A DNA stretch of 64,000 nt, taken from NCBI RefSeq assembly GCF_022811845.1, contig NZ_CP064266.1, positions 5,062,467 through 5,126,466 on the forward strand, read 5' to 3'. The position numbers were made by a program, and so were the translations under genes. Within the stretch, counting starts at the first letter, position 1. Every line of letters begins with the position of its first letter. This stretch comes from Bacillus pseudomycoides (GTDB lineage: Bacteria; Bacillota; Bacilli; Bacillales; Bacillaceae_G). Shown in pieces: positions 52,478 to 61,498 of this stretch. The notes under the pieces were generated by a model, which did no database searches, had not been told where the DNA came from, and saw only the letters and a program-made list of their open reading frames with translations.

Positions 52478-54145
52478 ATGAAATTCCTAAAAAATGATCA
52501 GGCGGCCGTTTTCGCACTTGGTGGACTCGGTGAAATCGGCAAAAATACATATGCTGTCCAATTTCAAGATGAAATTATTATAATTGATGCTGGAATTAAG
52601 TTTCCAGAAGACGAACTTCTCGGAATCGACTATGTGATTCCTGATTACACTTATTTTGTACGAAACGAAGATAAAATTAAGGGTTTATTCATTACACATG
52701 GTCACGAGGATCATATTGGTGGTATCCCTTACCTATTACGTCAAGTGAACATCCCAATTTACGGTGGGAAATTAGCAATTGCTTTAATTAAAAACAAATT
52801 AGAAGAGCACGGATTACTTCGAAAAGCAAAACTTTACGAAATTCAAGAAGATGATGTCATTAAATTCAAAAAGACATCTGTTTCATTCTTCCGTACAACG
52901 CACAGTATTCCAGATTCGTATGGGGTTGTCGTGAAAACGCCTCAAGGACAAATTGTCCATACAGGGGACTTTAAATTTGATTTCACACCAGTAGGTGACC
53001 CAGCAGACTTAACAAAAATGGCCGAAATCGGTAAAGACGGCGTACTTTGTCTCTTATCCGATAGTACGAACAGTGAGGTACCTAACTTTACGATGTCTGA
53101 ACGCCGCGTCGGTGATAGCATTCAAGATATTTTCCGTAAAGTGGAAGGGCGTATTATATTCGCAACCTTTGCATCTAATATTCATCGTTTGCAGCAAGTT
53201 GTCGAAGCTGCTGTTGAAAACAATCGTAAAGTCGCTGTATTTGGAAGAAGTATGGAAGCTGCGATTGAGATTGGTCATGATCTTGGTTATATTCGCTGTC
53301 CAAAAGATACATTCATAGAAGCTTCTCAACTGAATCGATTACCAGCTAATAAAGTTGTTATTTTATGCACAGGTAGTCAAGGGGAACCAATGGCAGCACT
53401 CTCTCGTATTGCTAACGGTACACATCGTCAAATTCAAATCATCCCTGGTGATACAGTTGTTTTCTCTTCTTCACCAATTCCAGGTAATACAGTTAGCGTA
53501 AGTCGTACGATTAATATGTTATACCGTGCTGGTGCTGATGTTATTCATGGTAAGCTTTCAAACATCCACACGAGTGGACATGGTGGACAAGAAGAACAAA
53601 AGTTAATGCTACGTCTTATTAAACCTAAATACTTTATGCCAATTCACGGTGAATTCCGTATGCAGCGTATGCATATGAAATTAGCAAATGATTGTGGTAT
53701 TCCAGAAGAAAATTGCTTCATTATGGATAATGGTGATGTTCTTGCCTTACGTTCAGATGAAGCGAACGTTGCTGGGAAAATACCATCCGGCTCTGTTTAT
53801 ATTGATGGAAACGGCATTGGTGATATTGGTAACATTGTATTACGCGACCGTCGTATTCTTTCTGAAGAAGGACTTGTTATCGTAGTTGTCAGCATTGATA
53901 TGAAAGAATTTAAAGTTGCAGCAGGACCTGATATTATCTCTCGTGGATTCGTTTATATGCGTGAGAGTAGCGATTTAATCAACGATGCACAAACTTTAAT
54001 TACTACTCATTTAGAAAAAGTAATGGAGCGAAAGACAACACAATGGTCTGAAATTAAAAATGAGATTACAGATACATTAGCACCATTCTTATATGAAAAA
54101 ACAAAACGCCGTCCAATGATTTTACCAATCATTATGGAAATATAA
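52478..54145 (+). CDS. rnjA: Ribonuclease J1
   Basis: 555-residue metallo-beta-lactamase/beta-CASP nuclease with 5'-3' exo- and endoribonuclease activity. Metal motif THGHEDHIGG (~72-81), further metal residues in HTGDFKFD, beta-CASP motifs TGSQGEP and SSSPIPGN, and HTSGHGG, PIHGEFRM. Essential for mRNA turnover. In B. subtilis GapA bound to SR1P contacts RNase J1, which ties this gene to the SR1P array of the window. Confidence 0.97.
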   Translation: MKFLKNDQAAVFALGGLGEIGKNTYAVQFQDEIIIIDAGIKFPEDELLGIDYVIPDYTYFVRNEDKIKGLFITHGHEDHIGGIPYLLRQVNIPIYGGKLAIALIKNKLEEHGLLRKAKLYEIQEDDVIKFKKTSVSFFRTTHSIPDSYGVVVKTPQGQIVHTGDFKFDFTPVGDPADLTKMAEIGKDGVLCLLSDSTNSEVPNFTMSERRVGDSIQDIFRKVEGRIIFATFASNIHRLQQVVEAAVENNRKVAVFGRSMEAAIEIGHDLGYIRCPKDTFIEASQLNRLPANKVVILCTGSQGEPMAALSRIANGTHRQIQIIPGDTVVFSSSPIPGNTVSVSRTINMLYRAGADVIHGKLSNIHTSGHGGQEEQKLMLRLIKPKYFMPIHGEFRMQRMHMKLANDCGIPEENCFIMDNGDVLALRSDEANVAGKIPSGSVYIDGNGIGDIGNIVLRDRRILSEEGLVIVVVSIDMKEFKVAAGPDIISRGFVYMRESSDLINDAQTLITTHLEKVMERKTTQWSEIKNEITDTLAPFLYEKTKRRPMILPIIMEI

Positions 54146-54146
54146 T

Positions 54147-54182
54147 AAAAAGGACAATGCTTGCGAGCATTGTCCTTTTTAT
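54147..54182. terminator. Two-way terminator between rnjA and ktrC
   Basis: AAAAAGGACAATGCT / AGCATTGTCCTTTTT with a 4-nt loop. Confidence 0.9.
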
Positions 54183-54195
54183 TTCACATTATATC

Positions 54196-54861
54196 CTATC
54201 GTAAGAAGTGCTTAAAGCGATTTACTTCATCATCATGACCAATTACAATTAAAATATCTCCTGATTGAATATTTTCTGTAGCTCGAGGAGAAACAATAAC
54301 TTCCTTCCCTCGCTTAATTGCAACAATGTTTAATCCAAACTTCGCACGAATATCTAGTTCAATTAAAGAGTGTCCATCAATCTTTTTATTTGCGATAATT
54401 TCTACAATACTATGCTCATCTGAAAGCTCTAAGTAATCTAATACGTTACTTGAAGCAATATTATTCGCAATTCGTTTTCCCATATCGCGTTCAGGATGGA
54501 CAATATGATCCGCTCCTATTTTAGTTAACACTTTTTCATGATAATCATTTTGAGCCTTAACAGTAATATTTTTCACGCCTAATTCCTTTAAAATAAGAGT
54601 CGTTAAAATACTCGCATTTAAATTGTCACCAATCGCAACAACTACATGATCGAAATTGCGAATTCCAAGGCTCTTTAAGACCATTTCATCTGTTGAATCT
54701 GCAATCACTGCATGCGAAGCAATATTTGCAAATTCATTTATCTTGTCTTCATCAGAATCAATTGCCATTACTTCCATACCTAATTGAGCTAATTCACGAC
54801 AAATACTGCCTCCAAAACGTCCAAGTCCGATGACAGCAAATTCTTTCTCTTTCTCACTCAC
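54196..54861 (-). CDS. ktrC: Potassium uptake regulatory subunit KtrC (RCK domain)
   Basis: 221 residues: RCK_N Rossmann domain with FAVIGLGRFGGSICREL and the acidic end of beta-2 (AIDSDEDK), then RCK_C (~140-220). Forms the octameric gating ring of a Ktr potassium channel; in B. subtilis KtrC works with KtrD and binds c-di-AMP. GTG start at 54861 with GGAGG 7 nt upstream; the overlapping ATG leads to a stop. Partner channel gene not in the window. Confidence 0.9.
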   Translation of the reverse strand: MSEKEKEFAVIGLGRFGGSICRELAQLGMEVMAIDSDEDKINEFANIASHAVIADSTDEMVLKSLGIRNFDHVVVAIGDNLNASILTTLILKELGVKNITVKAQNDYHEKVLTKIGADHIVHPERDMGKRIANNIASSNVLDYLELSDEHSIVEIIANKKIDGHSLIELDIRAKFGLNIVAIKRGKEVIVSPRATENIQSGDILIVIGHDDEVNRFKHFLR

Positions 54862-54948
54862 ATGAATTCCTCCAATAACATCAAGTCCTGTCTACTTTTA
54901 TTGTAGCATATTTTATATTCGCCACAAAGACTAGCAATCAACGTATAC

Positions 54949-55815
54949 TTATTTTTGCTTTTGTATATAGAAATACTGCTGCAAATAAAATGCAATAATA
55001 CAAATGAGCATACCAAAAACAAAAATGTTTCCAAACGAACTAAACGTTTGAAACACAAATAATAATGTTTCTTGACCAAAAAAGGCAAATAAGAGTTGTG
55101 TAAAAGCAAATAAGAGAGCCCATTTATAATGTTGTTGATGAAATAAATAATGAGTTGCTCCTAAAAATGCACAAAATGAAATAATAAATATCCACCAGGT
55201 CTCTAAAAACACTTGCCATCCTACAAAGTTATATCCATTTACAACAAGTGCAATGATTCCAATGACCAACATCGTGGGAACACTCCAAAATAACGCTCGA
55301 CTTCGAAAAAATCGAATCCCATTAAAATCACCTTTTTCATTTGCGCAATACGTTAAAAATGCTGTACTTATATACAGGACAGAAAGAATTGTTAATACGA
55401 TGATTAACCAAAAATGTAACTGATTATATTCATGTTCTATATTCGTAACAATAGCTGCTAACATACCTGGAATCAGCATACCTGTCCATCCGTCAATTTT
55501 CCTTTCATTCCAAAACACAGCATTACCTATTCGAATACCTAAAAGCATGAAAATAATGACACCAATTACAAATAGCGTTGTCTTATTTCCAACTAAGCTT
55601 GTTGAAAAAGCAATTAAGCCAATAAATAAAAAAAGTACAAATCCATTCATAATCTCTATTACTGGTGATAAGTAACCTTTCACCCATTTATATGTTTCTT
55701 CATATTCGTGTTTATTCCTTAAACGATATGCATAAAAGCTTATCCCGAAATAAACCGCCGCAATAATCACATATGCATATAAAAAGAAACATAAGATTGC
55801 ACTGCCAATCTGCAC
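54949..55815 (-). CDS. Polytopic membrane protein of unknown function
   Basis: 288 residues with about nine to ten hydrophobic helices; a charged loop RLRNKHEYEETYKWVKG follows the first helix. No transporter motif recognised. GTG start at 55815 is favoured because GGGTGGGG lies 6 nt upstream; the frame runs to 55860 without a ribosome site. Between ktrC and the diaminopimelate genes, same strand, so partly co-transcribed is possible. Confidence 0.72.
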   Translation of the reverse strand: MQIGSAILCFFLYAYVIIAAVYFGISFYAYRLRNKHEYEETYKWVKGYLSPVIEIMNGFVLFLFIGLIAFSTSLVGNKTTLFVIGVIIFMLLGIRIGNAVFWNERKIDGWTGMLIPGMLAAIVTNIEHEYNQLHFWLIIVLTILSVLYISTAFLTYCANEKGDFNGIRFFRSRALFWSVPTMLVIGIIALVVNGYNFVGWQVFLETWWIFIISFCAFLGATHYLFHQQHYKWALLFAFTQLLFAFFGQETLLFVFQTFSSFGNIFVFGMLICIIAFYLQQYFYIQKQK

Positions 55816-55917
55816 CTGATTCCCCACCCTTTTTCTATATATCACATTGATTTTACACATTTTTTATATAAAAAGTAAACTAAAACATACAGTTCCATTG
55901 ATTACACTTTCTCAAAT

Positions 55918-55946
55918 CAAAAAGAACAGGTTTAAACCCTGTTCCC
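55918..55946 (-). terminator. Terminator of the dapH-ykuR operon
   Basis: GAACAGG / CCTGTTC stem, 7-nt loop, then TTTTTGATTTG leftward; overlaps the end of ykuR. Confidence 0.78.
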
Positions 55947-57062
55947 TTTCCAACTTATATATTGCTTTAAAAAGGCAATGGTCTGTTCAATTGCTTCTTC
56001 TTTCGGCTGTAATTTTGCATGATGTAAACCATACTCAGAGTCTACACCAAGCCAGAACATAAACCCTGGAATTTCACGAAGCATATATCCAAAATCTTCT
56101 CCCGTCATTGCCTCTGTACATGTAATAACATTCATATCAGTGTGTTCTGATGCAAATTCCATAAACTCTCGCGTCAACGCTTCATGGTTATATACTTGAT
56201 GATACATTGCTCCGTAATCAATAACAGCTTCACATTGAAACGCAGCTTCAATCCCTGCAACAATTGCTTCAATTCTACTTTTCACTCGTTTCATTGATTC
56301 GACAGATAAAGTTCGAATCGTTCCTTCCAAGCGAGATTTTTCTGCAATAATGTTTTGAACTGTACCACCCGTGATTTTACCAATTGTAATAACTGCACTA
56401 TCAAGTGGATTTACATTACGACTAACAACTGATTGTAGCTGCGTAACAAGGTGACTTGCCCCAACAATCATATCATTTGCAGTATGTGGATATGCTGCAT
56501 GTCCACCTTTTCCTTTTAAATCGATATATAGTTCTGATGTATTTGCAAATAGTAATCCTTCTTTTGTTGCGATTGTTCCTACTGGATACTCAGGTGCGAT
56601 ATGAAGACCAAGAATCATATCTGGTTTCCATTCCTTTAACTCTTCACTTTCTAACATAGGAAGCGCTCCACCTGGACCTTCTTCAGCTGGTTGGAATAGA
56701 AAGACAAGATCATCGTCTATTCTTTCATTTACAATGGCTGTTAGAAGCCCCAAACCAATTGTGGTATGAAAATCATGACCACATGCATGCATCATACCTT
56801 CATGAACAGAAGTAAATTCATACCCTGTTTCCTCTGGAATTAGTAGGCCATCAATATCTGCACGATACCCAATTGTTTTTTCTGGATTTTCTCCTTTTAC
56901 TTTAACGATAACACCCGTTTTCCATGTTTTCACTTCAAGATATTCACTAGGAAGGGTCCCAATATAATTTAAAATATATTGCTGTGTTTTCCACTCTTGA
57001 AAGCCTAACTCTGGAATCTTATGTAAGTCTCTACGAATTTTTACAAATTTACTGACTGTCAT
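55932..57062 (-). CDS. ykuR: N-acetyldiaminopimelate deacetylase (YkuR)
   Basis: 376-residue M20 metallopeptidase-family enzyme of the acetylase branch of lysine/diaminopimelate synthesis. Metal site: GYRADIDGL, HACGHDFHTTIGLGLL, PAEEGPGGA, and GEDFGYML near the C-terminus. Follows dapH, which makes the N-acetyl intermediate pathway's first product. Confidence 0.93.
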   Translation of the reverse strand: MTVSKFVKIRRDLHKIPELGFQEWKTQQYILNYIGTLPSEYLEVKTWKTGVIVKVKGENPEKTIGYRADIDGLLIPEETGYEFTSVHEGMMHACGHDFHTTIGLGLLTAIVNERIDDDLVFLFQPAEEGPGGALPMLESEELKEWKPDMILGLHIAPEYPVGTIATKEGLLFANTSELYIDLKGKGGHAAYPHTANDMIVGASHLVTQLQSVVSRNVNPLDSAVITIGKITGGTVQNIIAEKSRLEGTIRTLSVESMKRVKSRIEAIVAGIEAAFQCEAVIDYGAMYHQVYNHEALTREFMEFASEHTDMNVITCTEAMTGEDFGYMLREIPGFMFWLGVDSEYGLHHAKLQPKEEAIEQTIAFLKQYISWKGNRV

Positions 57063-57079
57063 GTCTCCACCACCATTTA

Positions 57080-57113
57080 TAAAAAGCGTAAGAGCTTATT
57101 CGCCCTTACGCTT
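57080..57113 (-). terminator. Hairpin with T run between dapH and ykuR
   Basis: GCGTAAG / CTTACGC stem followed leftward by TTTTTAT. Could be a partial terminator inside the operon. Confidence 0.65.
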
Positions 57114-57120
57114 TCGTTCT

Positions 57121-57843
57121 TTATTTTTCTGGATTTAATTGACGAAGTTCTTGTTTAATTTCTGTTTTTGCTTTTGTCTTCTCATCAATTTCTTTAATAA
57201 CACGTGCTGGTGTACCTGCAACTACTGTATATGGTGGTACATCTTCTGTTACAATCGCTCCTGCTGCAACTACTGCACCTTTACCAACTGTAACACCTTC
57301 TAACACAACTACGTTTGCACCAATTACAACATCGTCTTCAACGATAACTGGTTTTGCAGAAGGTGGCTCAATAACACCAGCAAGTACAGCACCAGCACCA
57401 ACGTGACAGTTTTTACCTACCGTAGCACGTCCGCCAAGCACTGCATTCATATCGATCATTGAACCTTCACCGATTACCGCACCAATGTTAATCGTTGCAT
57501 TCATCATAATAACTGCATTGTCGCCAATTTCAACATGCTCACGGATAATTGCCCCTGGCTCGATACGAGCCTTAATGCCTTTTAAATCAAGCATTGGAAT
57601 TGCAGAATTACGACGGTCGTTTTCGACAACGTAGTCTACAACATGCTTTTTATTTTCTTCAAGAACTGCCTTAATTTCAGACCATTCTCCAAATAAAACA
57701 CCAGCTTTTTTATTTACAAAAGCTTGTACTGTTTCAGGGAATGTTACTTCTTTTAAATCCCCTTTTATGTATACCTTTACAGGAGTTTTCTTCTCACTTT
57801 TTTGAATAAACGAAATAATTTCGTTTGCATCCATCATTTTCAT
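57121..57843 (-). CDS. dapH: 2,3,4,5-tetrahydropyridine-2,6-dicarboxylate N-acetyltransferase
   Basis: 240 residues. N-terminal DapH domain, then a left-handed beta-helix from ~90 with hexapeptide repeats (ARIEPGAIIREHVEIGDNAV, GAVIGEGSMIDMNAVLGG, VIGANVVVLEGVTVGKGAVV). Acetylates tetrahydrodipicolinate with acetyl-CoA. GGAGG precedes the ATG at 57843. Forms an operon with ykuR. Confidence 0.95.
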   Translation of the reverse strand: MKMMDANEIISFIQKSEKKTPVKVYIKGDLKEVTFPETVQAFVNKKAGVLFGEWSEIKAVLEENKKHVVDYVVENDRRNSAIPMLDLKGIKARIEPGAIIREHVEIGDNAVIMMNATINIGAVIGEGSMIDMNAVLGGRATVGKNCHVGAGAVLAGVIEPPSAKPVIVEDDVVIGANVVVLEGVTVGKGAVVAAGAIVTEDVPPYTVVAGTPARVIKEIDEKTKAKTEIKQELRQLNPEK

Positions 57844-57914
57844 GCTTGTTGCCTCCTAAATCCATTTATAATGTTACTCTACCAAACGAAAGAGCTACTA
57901 GCAAGACAATAATC

Positions 57915-58772
57915 TTATTTTTCCATTTGAATTTCTTCTATAATATCTAAAAATGCTTGTACTTGTTTCAATTGCCTTGCAGAATCACTTGTCAATAACC
58001 ACGTTTCTCGCGTCAACTGAACAGGCGTTTTATACGTCTTTTCTCTTACTTCTTTTAAAACAGTAGAAGGCAGCAGTGCATAACCAATTCCATTTAAAAC
58101 AAGTTGCTTACATGTCTCAATTTGATCAACTACAATTGTTCGTTTAGGAGGATTAGAAAATAAACCATACCACCAATTTTGAATTTGCCCATAATATGTC
58201 GAATCGCTTTTAAATTGTATAAACGGTCTGTTTGTATCTTTCAGCATAGAAATATCTTCAATTTCTGTGTCAACTAAATACAGCTCATCTTCAAACAATT
58301 GCTCTTTATGCCCTTTATATTCCTGTTTTCCTCTCAATATAGCTACATGGACATCCCCTTCATAAAAGTGCTTTTGCACCTCACTACTCCATCCTGTGAA
58401 AAGGGAAATTTTAACAAAAGGATATTTTTGTACAAACCTCTTTAAAACAGGCGGTAACCAATATTGCCCAATCACAGATGCCACAGCTATCTTTAATGTC
58501 CCATATGTTTCTGTACGATAGATTGCTAATTCGCTTTTAATTGCCTCTTCTCTTTGCAACATATCTTTCGCATAATTAGCCACTTTTTCTCCTTCCGGTG
58601 TAATCGTTAAACCTTTTTGAGAACGGATAAAAAATTTCATCCCCCACTGTTTTTCCATTGATTGTAATCGCTGACTGAGTGCAGGCTGCGAAACGAATAA
58701 ACGCTCTGCAGCTTTTCTCATATTGGATTCCTGTGCTAAAACAACCATCATTTGAAAATCATCAATTTGCAA
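57915..58772 (-). CDS. ccpC: LysR-family regulator CcpC
   Basis: 285 residues. Helix-turn-helix NMRKAAERLFVSQPALSQRL at ~16-35 and a periplasmic-binding-like effector domain (ASVIGQYWLPPVLKRF; RPFIQFKSDSTYYGQIQ; VDQIETCKQLVLNGIGYALLP). Close along its length to B. subtilis CcpC, the citrate-responsive repressor of citZ and citB. Position between darB and dapH also matches. Confidence 0.9.
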   Translation of the reverse strand: MQIDDFQMMVVLAQESNMRKAAERLFVSQPALSQRLQSMEKQWGMKFFIRSQKGLTITPEGEKVANYAKDMLQREEAIKSELAIYRTETYGTLKIAVASVIGQYWLPPVLKRFVQKYPFVKISLFTGWSSEVQKHFYEGDVHVAILRGKQEYKGHKEQLFEDELYLVDTEIEDISMLKDTNRPFIQFKSDSTYYGQIQNWWYGLFSNPPKRTIVVDQIETCKQLVLNGIGYALLPSTVLKEVREKTYKTPVQLTRETWLLTSDSARQLKQVQAFLDIIEEIQMEK

Positions 58773-58925
58773 CTTTCTCCCTCTTTCCTTATCTTACATG
58801 TAACCATCTAACCTTAATATATACGTTGCACCATGCTCTAACATGCAATATTTCATTTTTATTTTCGAGAAGCTTGGACGAATTGGTTTTTCATCTTAGC
58901 TTTTATACTTGTTTACGCCAATCTA

Positions 58926-59092
58926 TATAAAGTGAAACTTTAATCAGCGGAAATTTTCTATATCCTCATCCATTATTACCTCTTACCAATCGGACTTTTA
59001 AGAGCAGTTCCTCACCTATCTTTCTCGTTTCCCTCTTACTCTTGAGGTGGGGAGGGCTAACTGCAAATAGCAGGATGAAACGAAAAAGAGAT
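58926..59092 (-). repeat. bcr1-type repeat, diverged full-length copy
   Basis: Reverse orientation to the 6003 copy. Keeps AAAGTGAAACTTTAATCAG at one end, AATCGGACTTTTAAGAGCAG and TTGAGGTGGG in the middle and GCAAATAGCAGGATGAAA at the other end. Several internal blocks have changed. Confidence 0.65.
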
Positions 59093-59097
59093 GCATA

Positions 59098-59135
59098 ATA
59101 AAAAAGCGACTTCTCTTTTTATTCGAAGTCGCTTA
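59098..59135 (-). terminator. darB terminator
   Basis: AAGCGACTTC / GAAGTCGCTT stem with T run leftward; directly beside the bcr1 copy. Confidence 0.85.
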
Positions 59136-59142
59136 CCCTTCT

Positions 59143-59586
59143 TTATCGATTATACTGTCTTACTTTTTTATTCAGCAATTTTAAAATAGCACGCCTTGTT
59201 AAAATCCCTTCAAAGTACCCATCATTGTTTACAGCGCAAATAAACGGATGATCAATTGTCATTTCTAATGCTTTAGCAAATGAATCCTCAAGCTCAAGAT
59301 GCGGAATATCCTTTTTCATTACATGCTCAACTTTCATATCCTCAAGTTTTTCAAATTCAATGCGCTCTAACCCTAAAATACCATCCAAAATCATCGCGGT
59401 ACTGATTAATCCATGTAATTTATACATAGGATCTAAAACAGGAATCGCAGAATAACCAGATTTAACAAGAACGAGTAAAGCATGTTCTAAGCTATTTCCG
59501 ATTTGAACATGTGCGACTTTTTCTGATGAAATCATTAAATCTTTAACAAGAACTTGTTGAAATTCATCTTTCGGAATACTAATCAT
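59143..59586 (-). CDS. darB: CBS-domain protein DarB/CbpB (YkuL)
   Basis: 147 residues, two CBS domains: VKDLMISSEKVAHVQIGNSLEHAL and MKKDIPHLELEDSFAKAL. In B. subtilis DarB (YkuL) and in Listeria CbpB bind c-di-AMP; the free form stimulates the (p)ppGpp enzyme Rel and, in B. subtilis, pyruvate carboxylase. Start at 59586 follows GTGGGGG; the frame to 59643 is unsupported. Confidence 0.88.
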   Translation of the reverse strand: MISIPKDEFQQVLVKDLMISSEKVAHVQIGNSLEHALLVLVKSGYSAIPVLDPMYKLHGLISTAMILDGILGLERIEFEKLEDMKVEHVMKKDIPHLELEDSFAKALEMTIDHPFICAVNNDGYFEGILTRRAILKLLNKKVRQYNR

Positions 59587-59807
59587 ATTATATCCCCCAC
59601 TTTTTCTCCCTTTTCTCCTGCTAACATGATCTCCAATAGACAATCCATACTAACCTTACTGTTCAAAGTTCTTCATATCCACGGCTAAAAGGTTCACTTT
59701 ATTTCCCAATTCTATTCACATCTTATGATAGCGTTTTCATATTATTATTTTGTCCTTAGTTTATTCCAACAAAAATAATGATACACAGTTCATTTTACCA
59801 TAGAACA

Positions 59808-59835
59808 CAAAAAAAAGACTACCTTTCTGGTAGCA
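59808..59835 (-). terminator. abbA terminator
   Basis: GCTACC AGAAA GGTAG followed by eight T leftward. Confidence 0.78.
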
Positions 59836-59836
59836 C

Positions 59837-60028
59837 TTAGTATCCTTCATTTTTCAATCGATTAAATAACCTTGTAATTCTTCTATATTGGGAAATATCA
59901 GCTTTTTTCAAACCACTTTCAATATCTGTAAGCTCAACAGCTAAAATTTCACTAGCATAGTTTTGACGAAATAAAATATCTAACAATAAACTTTTTTCTT
60001 CTTTTGTTAAAGTAACCTGCTTCTGCAT
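59837..60028 (-). CDS. abbA: Antirepressor AbbA-like protein
   Basis: 63 residues. The pattern EEKSLLLDILFRQNYASEIL, ELTDIESGLKKAD and YRRITRLFNRL tracks B. subtilis AbbA (YkzF), which binds AbrB and removes it from DNA at the start of sporulation; abbA there lies between ykuK and ykuL, exactly as here. GGAGAGG ribosome site. Confidence 0.8.
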   Translation of the reverse strand: MQKQVTLTKEEKSLLLDILFRQNYASEILAVELTDIESGLKKADISQYRRITRLFNRLKNEGY

Positions 60029-60109
60029 ATACCCCTCTCCTTACGCTTTTTTCTTATTATTTATTATATAAAATATTTGTTTAGTTTAATAGATGAAAAA
60101 TTCAGTTTT

Positions 60110-60628
60110 TTATTTTGTATAACGATTTGCATAACTAAAAGCTGCGTAAGCATCAGGTTTAATTTTTGCAGTTAGTCCCATCGCATTCACCTTCGTTGTC
60201 ATATCCGAAATAAATTCTTTTGTTAATCCATCCCGTCCTATATCTAAGTGAATTTCCATTACAAATCCAGCCCCTTCATGAGCATATGGATGTAATAACT
60301 CCCATATACACCTTATATGTTCCGGTGTAAACAAACAGGCGACTTCTTGGCTAAACTGTGTTTCTAAATATATCTTTTCACGCAAGGTAGGGGGTTTTTT
60401 ATGTACGGCCTTATGCTTCAAGCATCCCCATGCTCCCTTTCCAACACGATGAATGTGCACTGCCGTAATAAAACGGGTACTTTTTTGATGCGCTTGTGAA
60501 TCTGTTCCAATAGATAGTCGATATAAATTGCGTGGATCTCTTTCAATAAAATTGCAAATGCGCGAGAAAACTGTTTCAAAATCCATATCTCTCTCCGATA
60601 CATTATAAAATCGATGCTCACCGTCCAC
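60110..60628 (-). CDS. ykuK: RNase H-like protein YkuK
   Basis: 172 residues. RNase H-like fold family YkuK/DUF458: IGTDSQAHQKSTRFITAVHIHR near residue 40, IHLDIGRDGLTK later. Function unknown. Start is GTG at 60628 with AAGGGA about 10 nt upstream. In B. subtilis part of the ykuJ-ykuK-abbA set. Confidence 0.85.
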   Translation of the reverse strand: MDGEHRFYNVSERDMDFETVFSRICNFIERDPRNLYRLSIGTDSQAHQKSTRFITAVHIHRVGKGAWGCLKHKAVHKKPPTLREKIYLETQFSQEVACLFTPEHIRCIWELLHPYAHEGAGFVMEIHLDIGRDGLTKEFISDMTTKVNAMGLTAKIKPDAYAAFSYANRYTK

Positions 60629-60703
60629 ATAGTCACGTCCCTTCGATTAGACAGACTTTTTGCATTCTCATTGTATGGGACAAAAGAGTAAAATATGACT
60701 TTA

Positions 60704-60862
60704 TTATCCTTTACTCGTTTCTATATTTCGAATAGAGTACTTACATGCTGGACAGATATAAATTACATTCTGATTAGACTGAGCCGTTAGTACATGGTCT
60801 AGTTCAAATGACATATGACATTTTGGACAAACAACAATTGGTAATTGCTCCACATTCCACAT
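60704..60862 (-). CDS. Small zinc-ribbon protein
   Basis: 52 residues, MWNVEQLPIVVCPKCHMSFE then VIYICPACKYSIRN: two CPxC knuckles 27 residues apart. GGAAAGGA sits directly before the ATG at 60862 and 9 nt before an in-frame GTG at 60853, which may be the real start. Too short for most gene finders. Function unknown; lies between ykuK and a bcr1 remnant. Confidence 0.7.
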   Translation of the reverse strand: MWNVEQLPIVVCPKCHMSFELDHVLTAQSNQNVIYICPACKYSIRNIETSKG

Positions 60863-60912
60863 TCCTTTCCAACTTTTAATACCAGTGTAGGAAGAACAAA
60901 AAAATCTTATAC

Positions 60913-60974
60913 ATATAAAGTGAAACTTCCCATCATCAATCGGGCTTTTACAGGCAATTAACGCGGGATAAAAC
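60913..60974 (-). repeat. bcr1 remnant with large internal deletion
   Basis: TATAAAGTGAAACTTCCC at one end, AATCGGGCTTTTACAGGC in the middle and TTAACGCGGGATAAA at the other end, in about 62 bp. Both ends match the intact copy at 6003-6163 in reverse. Confidence 0.65.
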
Positions 60975-60987
60975 TATTTAATATTAC

Positions 60988-61020
60988 CAAAAAAGGTACC
61001 GCTTCTCGCGGTACCTTCTT
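60988..61020 (-). terminator. ykuJ terminator
   Basis: AAGGTACCGC / GCGGTACCTT stem with TTTTTT leftward. Confidence 0.87.
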
Positions 61021-61028
61021 CGTATGTA

Positions 61029-61265
61029 TCAAGAAATAATATCGTAAATCTCAATCGCAACCATATCAATGTTATCAAATTGATACACTTGTGGCTTTTC
61101 GCCTTGTTGATACACTTCTAACTCATACATTTCACTTTTATCAAAAAATTTCACGCTACATTTACGCTCACCGTTCACTTCAAAATAGCGTTGCGCTACT
61201 TCACCGCTTTCAGCTTGTTCTTGTAGACTAACAAGTCGAGTTAAAATTCCTTGGAGTAGAGACAT
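61029..61265 (-). CDS. ykuJ: DUF1797 family protein YkuJ
   Basis: 78 residues, MSLLQGILTRLVSLQEQAESGE and FFDKSEMYELEVYQ. Small soluble protein of known fold, unknown function. Start at 61265 follows AAGGGGAG; the longer frame to 61352 is unsupported. Confidence 0.87.
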   Translation of the reverse strand: MSLLQGILTRLVSLQEQAESGEVAQRYFEVNGERKCSVKFFDKSEMYELEVYQQGEKPQVYQFDNIDMVAIEIYDIIS

Positions 61266-61498
61266 GAAATCTCCCCTTTCTCTAATCTTCCTACCAATAG
61301 GTTTTACAGCTATACTCATTCTATCCGTCATAACAGAAAAAATGTTCCACACTCTAGGATAAAGCTTCTTGGCAAGAAACTCAACTAAAATTTGTCGAAA
61401 AAAGAAGTAAAAAGCAGAAAGAAAATCTTTATCTTCCTTTATTGCGGTTTTTAAAGCTGCAGAATATAATAAAAAGCAGAAAAAGAGGAGGAATTATA

